Part shown: positions 35,959 to 45,464 of the stretch, piece by piece | Numbering within the stretch: position 1 is the stretch's first letter | Layout of the letters: each line of letters opens with the position of its first letter | Source: Mucilaginibacter empetricola | GTDB taxonomy: Bacteria; Bacteroidota; Bacteroidia; Sphingobacteriales; Sphingobacteriaceae | DNA length: 64,000 bases | Direction of reading: 5' to 3' | Assembly: GCF_024808665.1 (NCBI RefSeq) | Contig: NZ_JANUBZ010000013.1 | Coordinates: forward strand, 106,306-170,305 | Translations under genes and position numbers: made by a program | The notes under the pieces: generated by a model | The model's database searches: none | The model's input: only the letters and a program-made list of their open reading frames with translations | What the model was told of the DNA's origin: nothing

Positions 35959-36375
35959 ATGGTAATAACTGACGATATTTTATCATTTATACCACAAAGA
36001 CCACCATTTGTGATGGTTGATAAGCTATTGTATTGTGATGAATTTATCACTCAAACCTCGTTTAAGGTAATTGAAGATAATGTTTTAGTTATTGACGATG
36101 TGTTTACTGAAGCAGGTATGATGGAAAATATTGCGCAAACGGCTGCCATGCAGGCAGGATATATTGCAAAAAGAGATAATAAGCTGGTTGCTATTGGATA
36201 TATCGGCGCGGTGAAAAACTTCGAGGTATTTGACTTACCGAAAACGAACGATGAACTCGTTACAACCATTAGAATGGAGAATCAGGTGTTTGACGTGACA
36301 ATAATCTCGGGAGTTATAAAGTGTAAAGATGTTATTATGGCGCGGTGTGAAATGAATATTTTTATCAGGGAATAA
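35959..36375 (+). CDS. Hotdog-fold 3-hydroxyacyl-ACP dehydratase-like protein (ApeP-like)
   Basis: A 138-residue single hotdog domain of the FabZ/FabA superfamily. The N-terminal motif reads FIPQRPPFVMVDK, where catalytic FabZ has PHRxPFLLVD; the histidine is replaced by glutamine. The second catalytic position, Glu in AGMMENIAQTAAMQAG, is present. Aryl-polyene systems use two hotdog partners (ApeI and ApeP) for dehydration, and this one corresponds to the partner that may lack its own full dyad. Its partner is probably the ApeI-like protein at 45465-45833. It lies between FabG-like and ketosynthase genes with gaps under 10 bp. Confidence 0.82.
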   Translation: MVITDDILSFIPQRPPFVMVDKLLYCDEFITQTSFKVIEDNVLVIDDVFTEAGMMENIAQTAAMQAGYIAKRDNKLVAIGYIGAVKNFEVFDLPKTNDELVTTIRMENQVFDVTIISGVIKCKDVIMARCEMNIFIRE

Positions 36376-36377
36376 AG

Positions 36378-37505
36378 ATGGCCGCAGTTTACGTTGTTGC
36401 TGATAATATATTTTCGCCGCTCGGAAAAACAACGGCTGAAAATTTTAGTCAATTAAAGGCGGGGGGCTCCGGTGTTAAAGAACAGACTGATCCTCAAATT
36501 GCTGATCAGCGTTTTTATGCTTCTTTATTCTCCAAAACAAGCTTCAGCGATAAATCTGCCCACACAAAATTTGAACAATTACTTATTGCTTCCATTGAAG
36601 AAGCATTAAGTAACAGCGGTGTAAATCCCCGGGATAAAAAAATCGTGCTTATTTTATCATCAACCAAAGGGAATATCGGGCTACTTGAAACAAATAGTTT
36701 TTCTGTTGATCTAAAAAAGCGGATTGCTTTAAATACATCTGCTACGTTAATAGCCGAATATTTCGGTTTTGTTAATTCACCCATTGTAATTTCAAACGCC
36801 TGTATCTCCGGCATAATGGGAGTCACCACAGGAATGAGATTGATTCAATCCGGTCAATACGAAAATATCGTTGTTGCCGGGGCTGATGTCATTACCAAAT
36901 TTATTTTATCTGGTTTTCAGTCATTTCAGGCCATTAGCCAAACTCGTTGCAAACCATTTGATATTGATCGTGATGGTATTAATCTTGGCGAAGGTGCCGC
37001 AACGATGATACTATCATCTAAATTAAACAATAGTGGTAATATACAGGTTACGGGTGGCGCCGTGAGTAATGATGCTAATCATATTTCGGCGCCTTCGCGT
37101 ACAGGCGCAGAGCTTGCCCATGCAATTGAATCAACGCTTCAACAGGCAAATCTGTCGGCAACCGATATCGATTTTGTTTCGGCACATGGAACAGCAACAA
37201 TCTATAATGATGAGATGGAGGCTAAGGCCATTAATTTATCAAATCTTCAAAATGTGCCTTCAAATAGCTTAAAAGGTTATTATGGGCATACATTGGGTGC
37301 TGCGGGTTTAATAGAATCTATAATCTCCATTCAGTCTCTGAAAGAAAATATCATAATTCCCACATTAGGTTTTAAAGCGATAGGCGTAAGCACGCCAATC
37401 AACATTGCTACGGAGTTGATATCTTCTAAAAAACTAACTAATTGCCTTAAAACCGCCTCTGGTTTTGGTGGCTGCAATGCCGCAGTGGCGTTTAGGAAAT
37501 ATTAG
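36378..37505 (+). CDS. Beta-ketoacyl-ACP synthase (aryl-polyene ketosynthase)
   Basis: A 375-residue type II ketosynthase. The nucleophile is C142 in VISNACISGIMG, and the two histidines lie in VSAHGTATIYNDEMEA and YYGHTLGAAGLIES. The family-typical GEGAATM and the closing SGFGGCNAA are visible, so it should be active in decarboxylative condensation with malonyl-ACP. It is shorter than FabF (about 410 aa), as usual for aryl-polyene ketosynthases. It is the last gene of the first cassette and is followed by a hairpin terminator. A partner without active cysteine may be encoded at 44395-45459. Confidence 0.88.
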   Translation: MAAVYVVADNIFSPLGKTTAENFSQLKAGGSGVKEQTDPQIADQRFYASLFSKTSFSDKSAHTKFEQLLIASIEEALSNSGVNPRDKKIVLILSSTKGNIGLLETNSFSVDLKKRIALNTSATLIAEYFGFVNSPIVISNACISGIMGVTTGMRLIQSGQYENIVVAGADVITKFILSGFQSFQAISQTRCKPFDIDRDGINLGEGAATMILSSKLNNSGNIQVTGGAVSNDANHISAPSRTGAELAHAIESTLQQANLSATDIDFVSAHGTATIYNDEMEAKAINLSNLQNVPSNSLKGYYGHTLGAAGLIESIISIQSLKENIIIPTLGFKAIGVSTPINIATELISSKKLTNCLKTASGFGGCNAAVAFRKY

Positions 37506-37865
37506 GCTAATATGTACTAATTTACCACATTGCTGAGTCTGTGGTAAATAAATCACCCAACCTGCCGATGACGGCCTAACAGAACTCCTTCAACTCAAAT
37601 AAAAATACTCCTTTTGGTTTTTTATTGGTTTTAACCTATTTGTTAAAATATTGGGCTTCCTGGCCAAATTATTAACAAAAGTCAATAAATGTCCACCTCC
37701 GGAAAAAAATAAAATCCCCATTTGTGTAACAAAAAAATTATAATTCCGTACCAACAGGCATTCATATTAACGTATGATACTTTTTTAACTAGACTATTGA
37801 TTATAATTTTTTTAATGTAACGAGATGTACGATAACAATTTATCGGTGCTCCGGATGATAAAATA
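37506..37865. other. 360-bp intergenic region after the first pigment cassette
   Basis: Holds the hairpin at 37521-37548 near its left end and presumably the promoter of the repeat-protein gene at its right end. The middle is AT-rich with no credible reading frame and no exact TAnnTTTG box. Confidence 0.5.
37521..37548 (+). terminator. Hairpin terminator of aryl-polyene operon
   Basis: Perfect 9-bp arms TTTACCACA (37521-37529) and TGTGGTAAA (37540-37548) with a 10-nt loop, 15 bp after the ketosynthase stop codon. The trailing sequence is only weakly T-rich. Confidence 0.6.
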
Positions 37866-40800
37866 ATGTTTTTAGCAATGCGGAGCCGATTTTTAATATT
37901 TGTTGTTCTTTTTATTTCCCTTAGCCTGTGTGGTTATGGAAAATCTGTTGTATTAACAGTAAAGATATCTTCATCGGCAATCTCAATTTGTTCAGGTACC
38001 GCTGTCACATTAACCGCCAATGTATCGGGCGGTACTGCGCCATATACCTATATCTGGAACACAGGAGAAACAACCTCATCTATCAATGTTAATAAAGGGG
38101 GCGATTATGAGGTTATGGTAAGTGATGCCACTCCGGGCGGCGGACAGGCAATTGATGATATAGCTATCAGTGCCAACCCTATTCCCACAGCACCAACAGC
38201 AGCTAACGCAATAGTTTGCCCTAATAGCAATGCAACCCTTACTGCTACTGCTCCCGGGGGGATGTATCAGTGGTATGATGCCCCTGTTGGAGGTAATTTA
38301 TTAGCAACCAGTGCTACATTTGTAACCCCACCTGTTGTAAACGCTGTTACTTATTATGTTGAAACAACCATAAATGGCTGTACCAGTCCCAGAACTCCGG
38401 TTTTGATAAGTCTTTTTGGTGGCCCTGCGGTTTATAATACACCAATTTGCTACGGCACATCTGCTGTTTTAACAGCGGGCGGAGCTGATAGTTATAATTG
38501 GTATGCTAATGCGTCCGGTGCATCTGGTGGACCGGTTTTAGGCACATCGTCTAAGTTTGCTACTCCGGTACTAACTACAACAACGGCTTATTACGTGGTT
38601 GCAACTACTAATGGATGTGTAAGTGCACCTACCGAGGTTATTGCTTTTGTAGCACCGCAGCTTAATGCGCCAGTGGTGCCGAATACCAGCGTTTGCTCAG
38701 GAGGAACGGTTAATCTGCATGCAACCGGTGCAGATGGTATATATGATTGGTTTACAACTCCAGTTGGCGGTCCCTCTTTAATATCAAGTACAGACTTTAC
38801 TACGCCTCCACTAACACAAACCACTACGTTCTATGCGCAAATTACAACCTCTGCAGGTTGTGTAAGTGCACGTACGCCCGTTACAGTAACTGTTGAGCCG
38901 ATACCGCCGGCACCCGTTACCCAGGATGCTATGACCTGTTTTGGCACCAGTGTAACGCTGAGTGCATCGGGCGCGGGTGGTACTTTACAATGGTTTGACT
39001 CGCCAGGGAGTTCAACTGTTTTAGCCACTGGGAATACTTTCAATACACCTGTGCTTAAAAACTCAACAACCTACTATGTTGCCGTAACAAATGGTCAATG
39101 TTCCAGCCCTGTATCGCCGGTAAATGTTACTGTAAACAAGGCTCCGGACGCACCTGCTGCTGCAGGGTTGATAACTTGCTCGGGCTCGGTTAATACATTA
39201 ACCGCCACATCTTTAGATAGCGGCACCTATGCATGGTACGATGCGCCACAGGGTGGTAATTTACTAGCGTCAACACAAACCTATATAACCCCGCCGGTTA
39301 ATTCATCCGCAACTTATTATGTGCAGATAACAGTAAATGGCTGTATAAGTTCGAGAACGCCTGTTACGGTATCTATCCTCCCAATCCCGCTGGCGCCGTC
39401 TACTTTTGGCACGCCTGTGTGTACTGATAACCAGGTTGTTACTGCATCAAGAGTTTCTATTTGCTCAGGAGGTCAAGCCATGCTTTTTGCTTCCTTAAAT
39501 TCGGCTAATGGTAATGATACTTTTGAATGGTATGATGCGCCGACAGGTGGTAATCAATTGATATCCAACCCGGAATATATTACTCCGGCGCTAACGGCCA
39601 GCAAAACTTATTATGTAGAGAATGTTTTAAATGGTTGCAGCGGGCCTCGTACACCAATTACAGTCACAGTTCTGCCGCCTGGTCAATGTCAAACCATACC
39701 GGCATCTGTTACGGCAGCAACGTCGGTGAGCGCGCCTAAAGCTGCTAATATTAGTATCTGCTATGGAAGAGAGGGGATATTATCAGCTGTTGCGCCAGGT
39801 GGTTGTTACCAATGGTTTGATGCGGCAACAGGCGGCAACCTGTTGGAGTCGGGGCCGTTGTACATTACGCCGTCGCTTGCTGCTAACAAAACTTATTATG
39901 TACAAACTACTATGAACGGTATTACCAGTCAACGTAGTGCCGTTACAGTAACCGTCCTTTCAGCGCCGGTTAAGCCCATAGCGCAGAACGTTACTATTTG
40001 TGTGGGTAATTCTGCAACGCTTACCGCCAGTGGATCGCCGGGTAGTTATGCATGGTATGATGCGCCAACCGGTGGGCATCTCTTGTCGCAGGGTAGTACT
40101 TATCAAACTCCTTATATTATAAAAGATACCGCTTATTATGTACAATCGGTGCTTTTTTATTATTTCTGCGAAAGCCCAAGGACAAAGGTGAATGTAATAG
40201 CTAATCCTGTGCCCTCTATAACAAGTGCCTCGTCATTAAGTATTTGCAGTGGAAACAGTTTGAATTACACCATACAATCAAATGTAAGCGGTACCAAATT
40301 TTTGTGGAGCCGTGCTGCAGTTACAGGTATAAGTAATGTCGCTGTAAACAGTCAAAGCTCGGCCGCAATTAATGAAACGTTAATTAATACAGGTAATACC
40401 ATGGCAACTGTTACCTATATAATTACGCCTGTTGCCGATGGCTGTACCGGAACACCATTTAACCTTGTTGTATCAGTTTATCCAATTCCGGTAGTTACAA
40501 GTACCAACAAAATTACCATTTGTAACGGAGCATCTGTTGACTATAAGCTTACTTTTAACACTGCTAATGTGGGTGTAAAGTGGAGCAGAGCTGCGGTAGA
40601 TGGAATAAGAAATACGGCTATAACCGGACAGGCAAGCACTAGCGTAAATGAAGTTTTATATAATACAAGTAATGCGCCGGTAAAAGTTTCATATGTGTTT
40701 AATTATCAAACCGGAACCTGCCAGGGAACAACATTTACTTTAGCAGTTACCGTTAACCCGCAGGCCAGCATCACCAGCCCCACAACAAAGGCTATTTGTA

Positions 40801-42320
40801 ACGGATCGCCATTAAACTATGCAATTACATCAAACGTAGCTTCAACAACATTCAGTTGGTCGCGGGCGGCGGTTACAGGGATAAAAAATGCGGCGGTAAC
40901 AGGTATGACAATGGATACTATTAATGAAACTTTGTTCAACACCACTACCCATCCCGTAAGTGTTACTTATATTATTAAACCGATGAGTTACAATTGTAAC
41001 GGTACGGTTTTTTATCTGTATGTAACTATAAATCCCCGAACGCAAACGCCACAAGCTAACAGTAATTCACCTGTTTGTTTGGGCAGCTCCATCGCGCTGA
41101 ATACACCTGCAATTGCCAACGCATCTTATTTGTGGACCGGCCCGAATGGTTTTATTTCTGCCGATCAAAACCCTGTTATTAATAATGTAACATTAGCTAA
41201 TACTGGTACTTATAATTTGTACACCATTATCAACGGCTGTTCGAGCAACGCCTTGCCGGTTGCAGTGGTTGTAGATCCGCCACCGCTGGCCAATGCCGGG
41301 CCAGATCAGATTGTTTGTCTCAACACACCGGTAATTAATCTTAATGGTAATGTATCCGGCGGTACAACAACGGGTATTTGGACAAGCAGCGGAACGGGGT
41401 CATTCCTGCCGTCGAGCAATTCCTTAAATGCACAATATTATCCGTCTGCACAGGATATGGCTTCAGAGCTTGTTAAGCTTACCTTGTCATCCACAAGTCC
41501 CGATAATTGTACTATTTCAACTTCAACTATGCAGGTGAAATTCCAATTATCAACAGGCGTTAAAGCTGGAAATAACCAAACAGTTTGTGAACAGACTGCA
41601 AGTGTTCAGTTGAATGGACAAGTATTTGCACCTGGTGGTGGCTTCTGGAGCACGACAGGTAACGGCACCTTTAGCCCATCGGCATCTGAGCCGAATGCTG
41701 TTTATCTTCCCGGTAAAGTTGATATGAATAACGGAAAAGTGACATTAACGCTTCACGCTAACAACCCTGGTCAATGCTACACGGAAGCTGATTCGTTAGT
41801 AATTAATTTTGCTCCATTACCGATTGTGTATGCTGGTGGTACAAGGTATGTGTTGAAAGATAATACCATTATTTTACAACCGGTTGTGAATGATCAAAAT
41901 GTGAAGTATCAATGGTCGCCTGATATTAATATCAGCAGTACAACGGTAAAAAACCCAACAATAACCGGGGGAGATGCCAATATTACCTATACACTTGTAG
42001 TTACCGACAGTCTCGGATGCTCGAGCCAGGATCAGGCTACTATAATTGTATCGCCAAAAATAACAGTTCCTAATGCATTTACACCCAATAACGATGGCGT
42101 GAATGATTTATGGGATGTGCGCGGTCTGGTAGCATATCAAAGAGCGGTGATAGATGTATTTGACAGATATGGCGGAAAAGTATTTCACTCTGTTGGTTAC
42201 GGCTCGTCATGGGACGGTACTTGCAATGGAAAAGTAATCCCTCCCGGAACCTATTATTATGTTATCGACTTAAAAGTTAACGGGCAGGTACTTTCGGGGC
42301 CAGTAACTGTCATCAGATAG
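37866..42320 (+). CDS. T9SS-secreted surface protein with Ig-like and PKD-like repeats
   Basis: A 1484-residue exported protein. After a signal peptide (about 1-25; a second ATG at codon 5 is possible) it contains a PKD-like unit and then eight ~80-residue Ig-like units sharing the core WYDAPxGGNLLA, then TPxxxxTYYV and NGCxSPRTPVTVTV. Three PKD-like units with WSRAAVTGI and NETLxNT follow, then Ig-like and glycine-rich units. The last ~85 residues are a gliding-motility-associated type B sorting domain: VPNAFTPNNDGVNDLW, then VFDRYGGKVF and WDG, and PPGTYYYVI. The protein should be exported by Sec, then by T9SS, and stay at the cell surface, perhaps as an adhesin. It interrupts the pigment cluster and has no evident enzymatic domain. 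Confidence 0.92.
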   Translation: MFLAMRSRFLIFVVLFISLSLCGYGKSVVLTVKISSSAISICSGTAVTLTANVSGGTAPYTYIWNTGETTSSINVNKGGDYEVMVSDATPGGGQAIDDIAISANPIPTAPTAANAIVCPNSNATLTATAPGGMYQWYDAPVGGNLLATSATFVTPPVVNAVTYYVETTINGCTSPRTPVLISLFGGPAVYNTPICYGTSAVLTAGGADSYNWYANASGASGGPVLGTSSKFATPVLTTTTAYYVVATTNGCVSAPTEVIAFVAPQLNAPVVPNTSVCSGGTVNLHATGADGIYDWFTTPVGGPSLISSTDFTTPPLTQTTTFYAQITTSAGCVSARTPVTVTVEPIPPAPVTQDAMTCFGTSVTLSASGAGGTLQWFDSPGSSTVLATGNTFNTPVLKNSTTYYVAVTNGQCSSPVSPVNVTVNKAPDAPAAAGLITCSGSVNTLTATSLDSGTYAWYDAPQGGNLLASTQTYITPPVNSSATYYVQITVNGCISSRTPVTVSILPIPLAPSTFGTPVCTDNQVVTASRVSICSGGQAMLFASLNSANGNDTFEWYDAPTGGNQLISNPEYITPALTASKTYYVENVLNGCSGPRTPITVTVLPPGQCQTIPASVTAATSVSAPKAANISICYGREGILSAVAPGGCYQWFDAATGGNLLESGPLYITPSLAANKTYYVQTTMNGITSQRSAVTVTVLSAPVKPIAQNVTICVGNSATLTASGSPGSYAWYDAPTGGHLLSQGSTYQTPYIIKDTAYYVQSVLFYYFCESPRTKVNVIANPVPSITSASSLSICSGNSLNYTIQSNVSGTKFLWSRAAVTGISNVAVNSQSSAAINETLINTGNTMATVTYIITPVADGCTGTPFNLVVSVYPIPVVTSTNKITICNGASVDYKLTFNTANVGVKWSRAAVDGIRNTAITGQASTSVNEVLYNTSNAPVKVSYVFNYQTGTCQGTTFTLAVTVNPQASITSPTTKAICNGSPLNYAITSNVASTTFSWSRAAVTGIKNAAVTGMTMDTINETLFNTTTHPVSVTYIIKPMSYNCNGTVFYLYVTINPRTQTPQANSNSPVCLGSSIALNTPAIANASYLWTGPNGFISADQNPVINNVTLANTGTYNLYTIINGCSSNALPVAVVVDPPPLANAGPDQIVCLNTPVINLNGNVSGGTTTGIWTSSGTGSFLPSSNSLNAQYYPSAQDMASELVKLTLSSTSPDNCTISTSTMQVKFQLSTGVKAGNNQTVCEQTASVQLNGQVFAPGGGFWSTTGNGTFSPSASEPNAVYLPGKVDMNNGKVTLTLHANNPGQCYTEADSLVINFAPLPIVYAGGTRYVLKDNTIILQPVVNDQNVKYQWSPDINISSTTVKNPTITGGDANITYTLVVTDSLGCSSQDQATIIVSPKITVPNAFTPNNDGVNDLWDVRGLVAYQRAVIDVFDRYGGKVFHSVGYGSSWDGTCNGKVIPPGTYYYVIDLKVNGQVLSGPVTVIR

Positions 42321-42345
42321 GTATTTCTTTCGATAAAGAGAATAC
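42321..42345 (+). terminator. Candidate terminator after repeat-protein gene
   Basis: GTATT/AATAC and CTTT/AAAG stems separated by a small internal loop with a CGAT apical loop, directly after the stop codon and followed by GCTTTT. Modest stability. Confidence 0.4.
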
Positions 42346-42387
42346 TGCTTTTAATTATAAAGCTTATCGCGTAAACAACCTATATTG

Positions 42388-42395
42388 TATATTTG
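42388..42395 (+). promoter_or_regulatory. Bacteroidota-type -7 box upstream of second pigment cassette
   Basis: TATATTTG is an exact TAnnTTTG match in the 231-bp gap before the ketosynthase fusion gene. It would give a leader of about 150 nt. No -33 TTTG at the expected distance. Confidence 0.35.
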
Positions 42396-42551
42396 CTGTA
42401 ACTAAATGTATAGTAAAAAGGTAGCAAATCCTTAGGTCTTGCCGCTTGCTGTTAATTTAAACAGGCACTGATGTTTAGCCAAGAGGCATATTATGAGATG
42501 GTGCTTATGTACCAGTTGACCAATATTTCTCCCCGTTAAATAATTCAAAGT

Positions 42552-44393
42552 TTGCCAGATTTGATTTCAAAAAAATATATAACATCAAGTTGCGTCATCA
42601 ACCATAATACTGTTTATAAAAATGGTATTTCTGTTTTTGCCGATAACTCACCAGATGTCGCCAATTTCTTAATTTCTGTTTACAAACATTTTGATATTAA
42701 CTACTCGAGGTTTTACAAAATGGACAATCTGAGTAAATTGGGCTGGCTCGCTTCTGAGGTTTTGTTAAAAGATAGTTTTGCAAAGGATAGATATAAGCCG
42801 GAAGATGTGGGTTTAATTTTCTCAAATGCTAACGCCAGCTTAGATACTGATCTTAAATATTTGGTAAGTGTTGAAGATATAGCAAGTCCTTCGTTGTTTG
42901 TTTATACGTTGCCTAATATTGTTACCGGTGAAATATGCATCCGCAATAATTTTAAAGGTGAAGATGCTTTTTTTATATGTGAACACTTTAACGCTGAATT
43001 TATAGAAAACTATGTAAGCAATTTGTTTGATAATAACTTGATGCAGGCTTGTATTTGTGGATGGATTGAATTGACAGGCGAAGATTATAAAGCGGCTTTA
43101 TTTTTGATTGAAAAGAACGAGAATGATAAATCAGTCTCTTTTACAAAAGAGCAATTGAATATGATATTTGATAATAAAGAAATGCCTTTAACAAACTCGC
43201 CCGACATCTATGTAGCTGGAATAGGGGTAATTTCGGCCATCGGAAATAATGCCGCTGAATGCCTTACTGCTTTTGAAAGTGAAAACTCGGGAATCGGTGA
43301 TATCACACATATGCAAACCATTCATCGCAATAACTTACCTGTTGCTGAGGTTAAGTTTACCAATGATGAACTTGCTGAAATGACTGGATTGCCTGCTGAT
43401 ATTAGCCGTACCACCATGTTAGGCGTATTAGCTGCTAAAGAGGCTTTAAATGATGCTGCGATCCCCGGCTTGGCATCTTTGAGGGTTGGCTTTATATCTG
43501 CCAACACGGTAGGAGGTATGGACAAAAGTGAAGCTTTTTTTGTTCCGTTTTTGGCCGACAATAAAAAAGGAAAATTGCGTAACGTATTTGATCACGAATG
43601 TGGAAGCGTGACAGAAGCCATTGCAGATCAACTGGGCATCAAAGATTATATAACCACTATCAGTACAGCTTGTTCATCATCGGCTAATTCGATATTTTAT
43701 GGCGCACGGTTAATTAAAAACGGCTTGCTCGATGTGGTGGTGGCAGGTGGTGCAGACGCCTTGACCAAATTTACTTTAAACGGTTTTAATACGCTGATGA
43801 TTTTGGATAAGGATTTTTGCAGACCTTTTGATGAAAACCGCCAGGGTTTAAATTTGGGTGAAGGTGCGGGTTATGTAGTACTGGTTTCTGAAAAAGTAGC
43901 ACAGACATTGAAAAACGACCCTTATTGTAAACTATCCGGATATAATAACAGTAATGATGCTTATCACCAGACTGCTTCATCGCCAGATGGTACAGGGTCA
44001 TACCTGGCTATGAAAGGCGCGTTGAAAAAGGCAAATCTACAGCCATCCAATATCAGTTATATTAATTTGCATGGTACGGGCACGCCCAATAACGATAGTG
44101 CAGAGGGCACCGCAGTAAAGCGTTTATTTGATCCACATTATCCGCCTGTAAGTTCCACCAAATCTTTTACTGGCCACACTTTAGGTGCCAGCGGTGGAAT
44201 TGAAGCAGTTTTTTCGGCTCTTGCTGTTAAGCACGGTTTTATCTATCCAAATTTGCGGTTTGAAACGCGGATGAATGAGGTTCCGTTTAGTCCCGAAACT
44301 AAATTTCAAAAAGGGAAACAAATAGATCATGTAATGTCTAATTCCTTTGGGTTTGGCGGTAACTGTACATCGTTAATATTTTCGAAAATTTAA
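42552..44393 (+). CDS. Ketosynthase with N-terminal degenerate ketosynthase-like extension
   Basis: A 613-residue protein. Residues ~217-613 are a complete ketosynthase, with C374 in ISTACSSSANS, His in NLHGTGTPNND and His in SFTGHTLGASGG, so it should be active. The first ~212 residues are a separate region (including VGLIFSNANASLDTD and an ACICGWIEL stretch) resembling a shortened thiolase-fold domain without a catalytic Cys-His-His set. In related pigment clusters I know such a small ketosynthase-like protein as a separate gene, so this may be a fusion; that is inference. The start is a TTG at 42552, a few codons after an in-frame stop; no ATG lies near the conserved N-terminus. Two bp separate it from the next gene. 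Confidence 0.83.
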   Translation: MPDLISKKYITSSCVINHNTVYKNGISVFADNSPDVANFLISVYKHFDINYSRFYKMDNLSKLGWLASEVLLKDSFAKDRYKPEDVGLIFSNANASLDTDLKYLVSVEDIASPSLFVYTLPNIVTGEICIRNNFKGEDAFFICEHFNAEFIENYVSNLFDNNLMQACICGWIELTGEDYKAALFLIEKNENDKSVSFTKEQLNMIFDNKEMPLTNSPDIYVAGIGVISAIGNNAAECLTAFESENSGIGDITHMQTIHRNNLPVAEVKFTNDELAEMTGLPADISRTTMLGVLAAKEALNDAAIPGLASLRVGFISANTVGGMDKSEAFFVPFLADNKKGKLRNVFDHECGSVTEAIADQLGIKDYITTISTACSSSANSIFYGARLIKNGLLDVVVAGGADALTKFTLNGFNTLMILDKDFCRPFDENRQGLNLGEGAGYVVLVSEKVAQTLKNDPYCKLSGYNNSNDAYHQTASSPDGTGSYLAMKGALKKANLQPSNISYINLHGTGTPNNDSAEGTAVKRLFDPHYPPVSSTKSFTGHTLGASGGIEAVFSALAVKHGFIYPNLRFETRMNEVPFSPETKFQKGKQIDHVMSNSFGFGGNCTSLIFSKI

Positions 44394-44394
44394 A

Positions 44395-45459
44395 ATGAAG
44401 ATATATATCCGTTCGTCGGCTGCGGTATCACCGCAAAATACATTCGAAAATATAGAATTCTTAACAGAGCCTGCTGAATACTACGGCACGCGTTTATCAG
44501 CTATTGATCCTGATTATAGTCAATTCATCGATGCGAAATCGATCAGGCGCATGAGCCATGTCATAAAAATGGGGGTGGCTTCTGCTAAAAACTGTTTAAA
44601 CCGGGCCAACGTTGAAATGCCAGGTGCAATTATAACCGGTACTGCTTTTGGTTGTTTAGATGATACCGTGTCTTTTTTAACAAGAATGATTGAGATGGAA
44701 GAGGAGATGCTGCCGCCTACAGCCTTTATTCAATCTACCCATAACACTGTTGCCGCACAAATAGCTTTATTGCTTAAGTGCCACAATTATAACAGCACTT
44801 TTGTACACAAAGGAATATCATTTGAAAGCGCCTTGCTTGATGCTGTTATGCTTTTAAATGAAAATGAGGCCGATAATATATTAGTAGGCGGAACAGAAGA
44901 ACTAACAGATACCAGCTTTACTATTTTAACCCGTTTAGGCTTATATAAAAGATGGCCGGTTGATAATTTGTCTATTTTCAATACCCAATCAAAAGGCTCA
45001 ATAGGCGGGGAGGGCGCTGTGTTTTTTTTATTAAGCGATAAGGAGAATGCTGGTAATTTAGCTGAATTTAAAGGTGTGCAAACCTTTTACAAGCCGGAAA
45101 GTATTGAAGAAGTTGAAAAACGAATAACCCTGTTTTTAAAGCAATATAATTTGTCGATTGAAGATATAGATCTGGTAATTACCGGAAAAAATGGCGATTT
45201 GAAAAATGATACGGTTTATGACCAGTTAAATCAATCTGTATTTAGCAACGTTTCGTTGGCTAATTTTAAACATTTATGTGGCGAATATCCAACAGCATCT
45301 TCCTTTGGTTTATGGCTTGCTGCCAACATTATCAAAAGGGGAGAAGTACCCGCTGTTGTTATTGAGGATGAGGTAAATACCGACCCTCCGAAAAAGATTT
45401 TGATCTATAATCATTATTTTAACACCTACCATTCTTTAATGCTGCTAACAGCTTGTTAA
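44395..45459 (+). CDS. Ketosynthase-like protein lacking active cysteine (chain-length-factor-like)
   Basis: A 354-residue thiolase-fold protein aligned with ketosynthases over its length (GAIITGTAFGCLDDT, then QSTHNTVAAQIA, then NILVGGTEELTD). Where the nucleophile should be, the sequence reads FVHKGISFESALLDA, with no cysteine, and the His-Gly-Thr motif is also missing. Such proteins pair with an active ketosynthase and shape the chain-length pocket, as CLFs do in aromatic and aryl-polyene systems. It follows the fused ketosynthase by 2 bp and overlaps a frame of the downstream dehydratase. The CLF role is inferred from degeneration plus position. Confidence 0.82.
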   Translation: MKIYIRSSAAVSPQNTFENIEFLTEPAEYYGTRLSAIDPDYSQFIDAKSIRRMSHVIKMGVASAKNCLNRANVEMPGAIITGTAFGCLDDTVSFLTRMIEMEEEMLPPTAFIQSTHNTVAAQIALLLKCHNYNSTFVHKGISFESALLDAVMLLNENEADNILVGGTEELTDTSFTILTRLGLYKRWPVDNLSIFNTQSKGSIGGEGAVFFLLSDKENAGNLAEFKGVQTFYKPESIEEVEKRITLFLKQYNLSIEDIDLVITGKNGDLKNDTVYDQLNQSVFSNVSLANFKHLCGEYPTASSFGLWLAANIIKRGEVPAVVIEDEVNTDPPKKILIYNHYFNTYHSLMLLTAC

Positions 45460-45464
45460 ATAGT

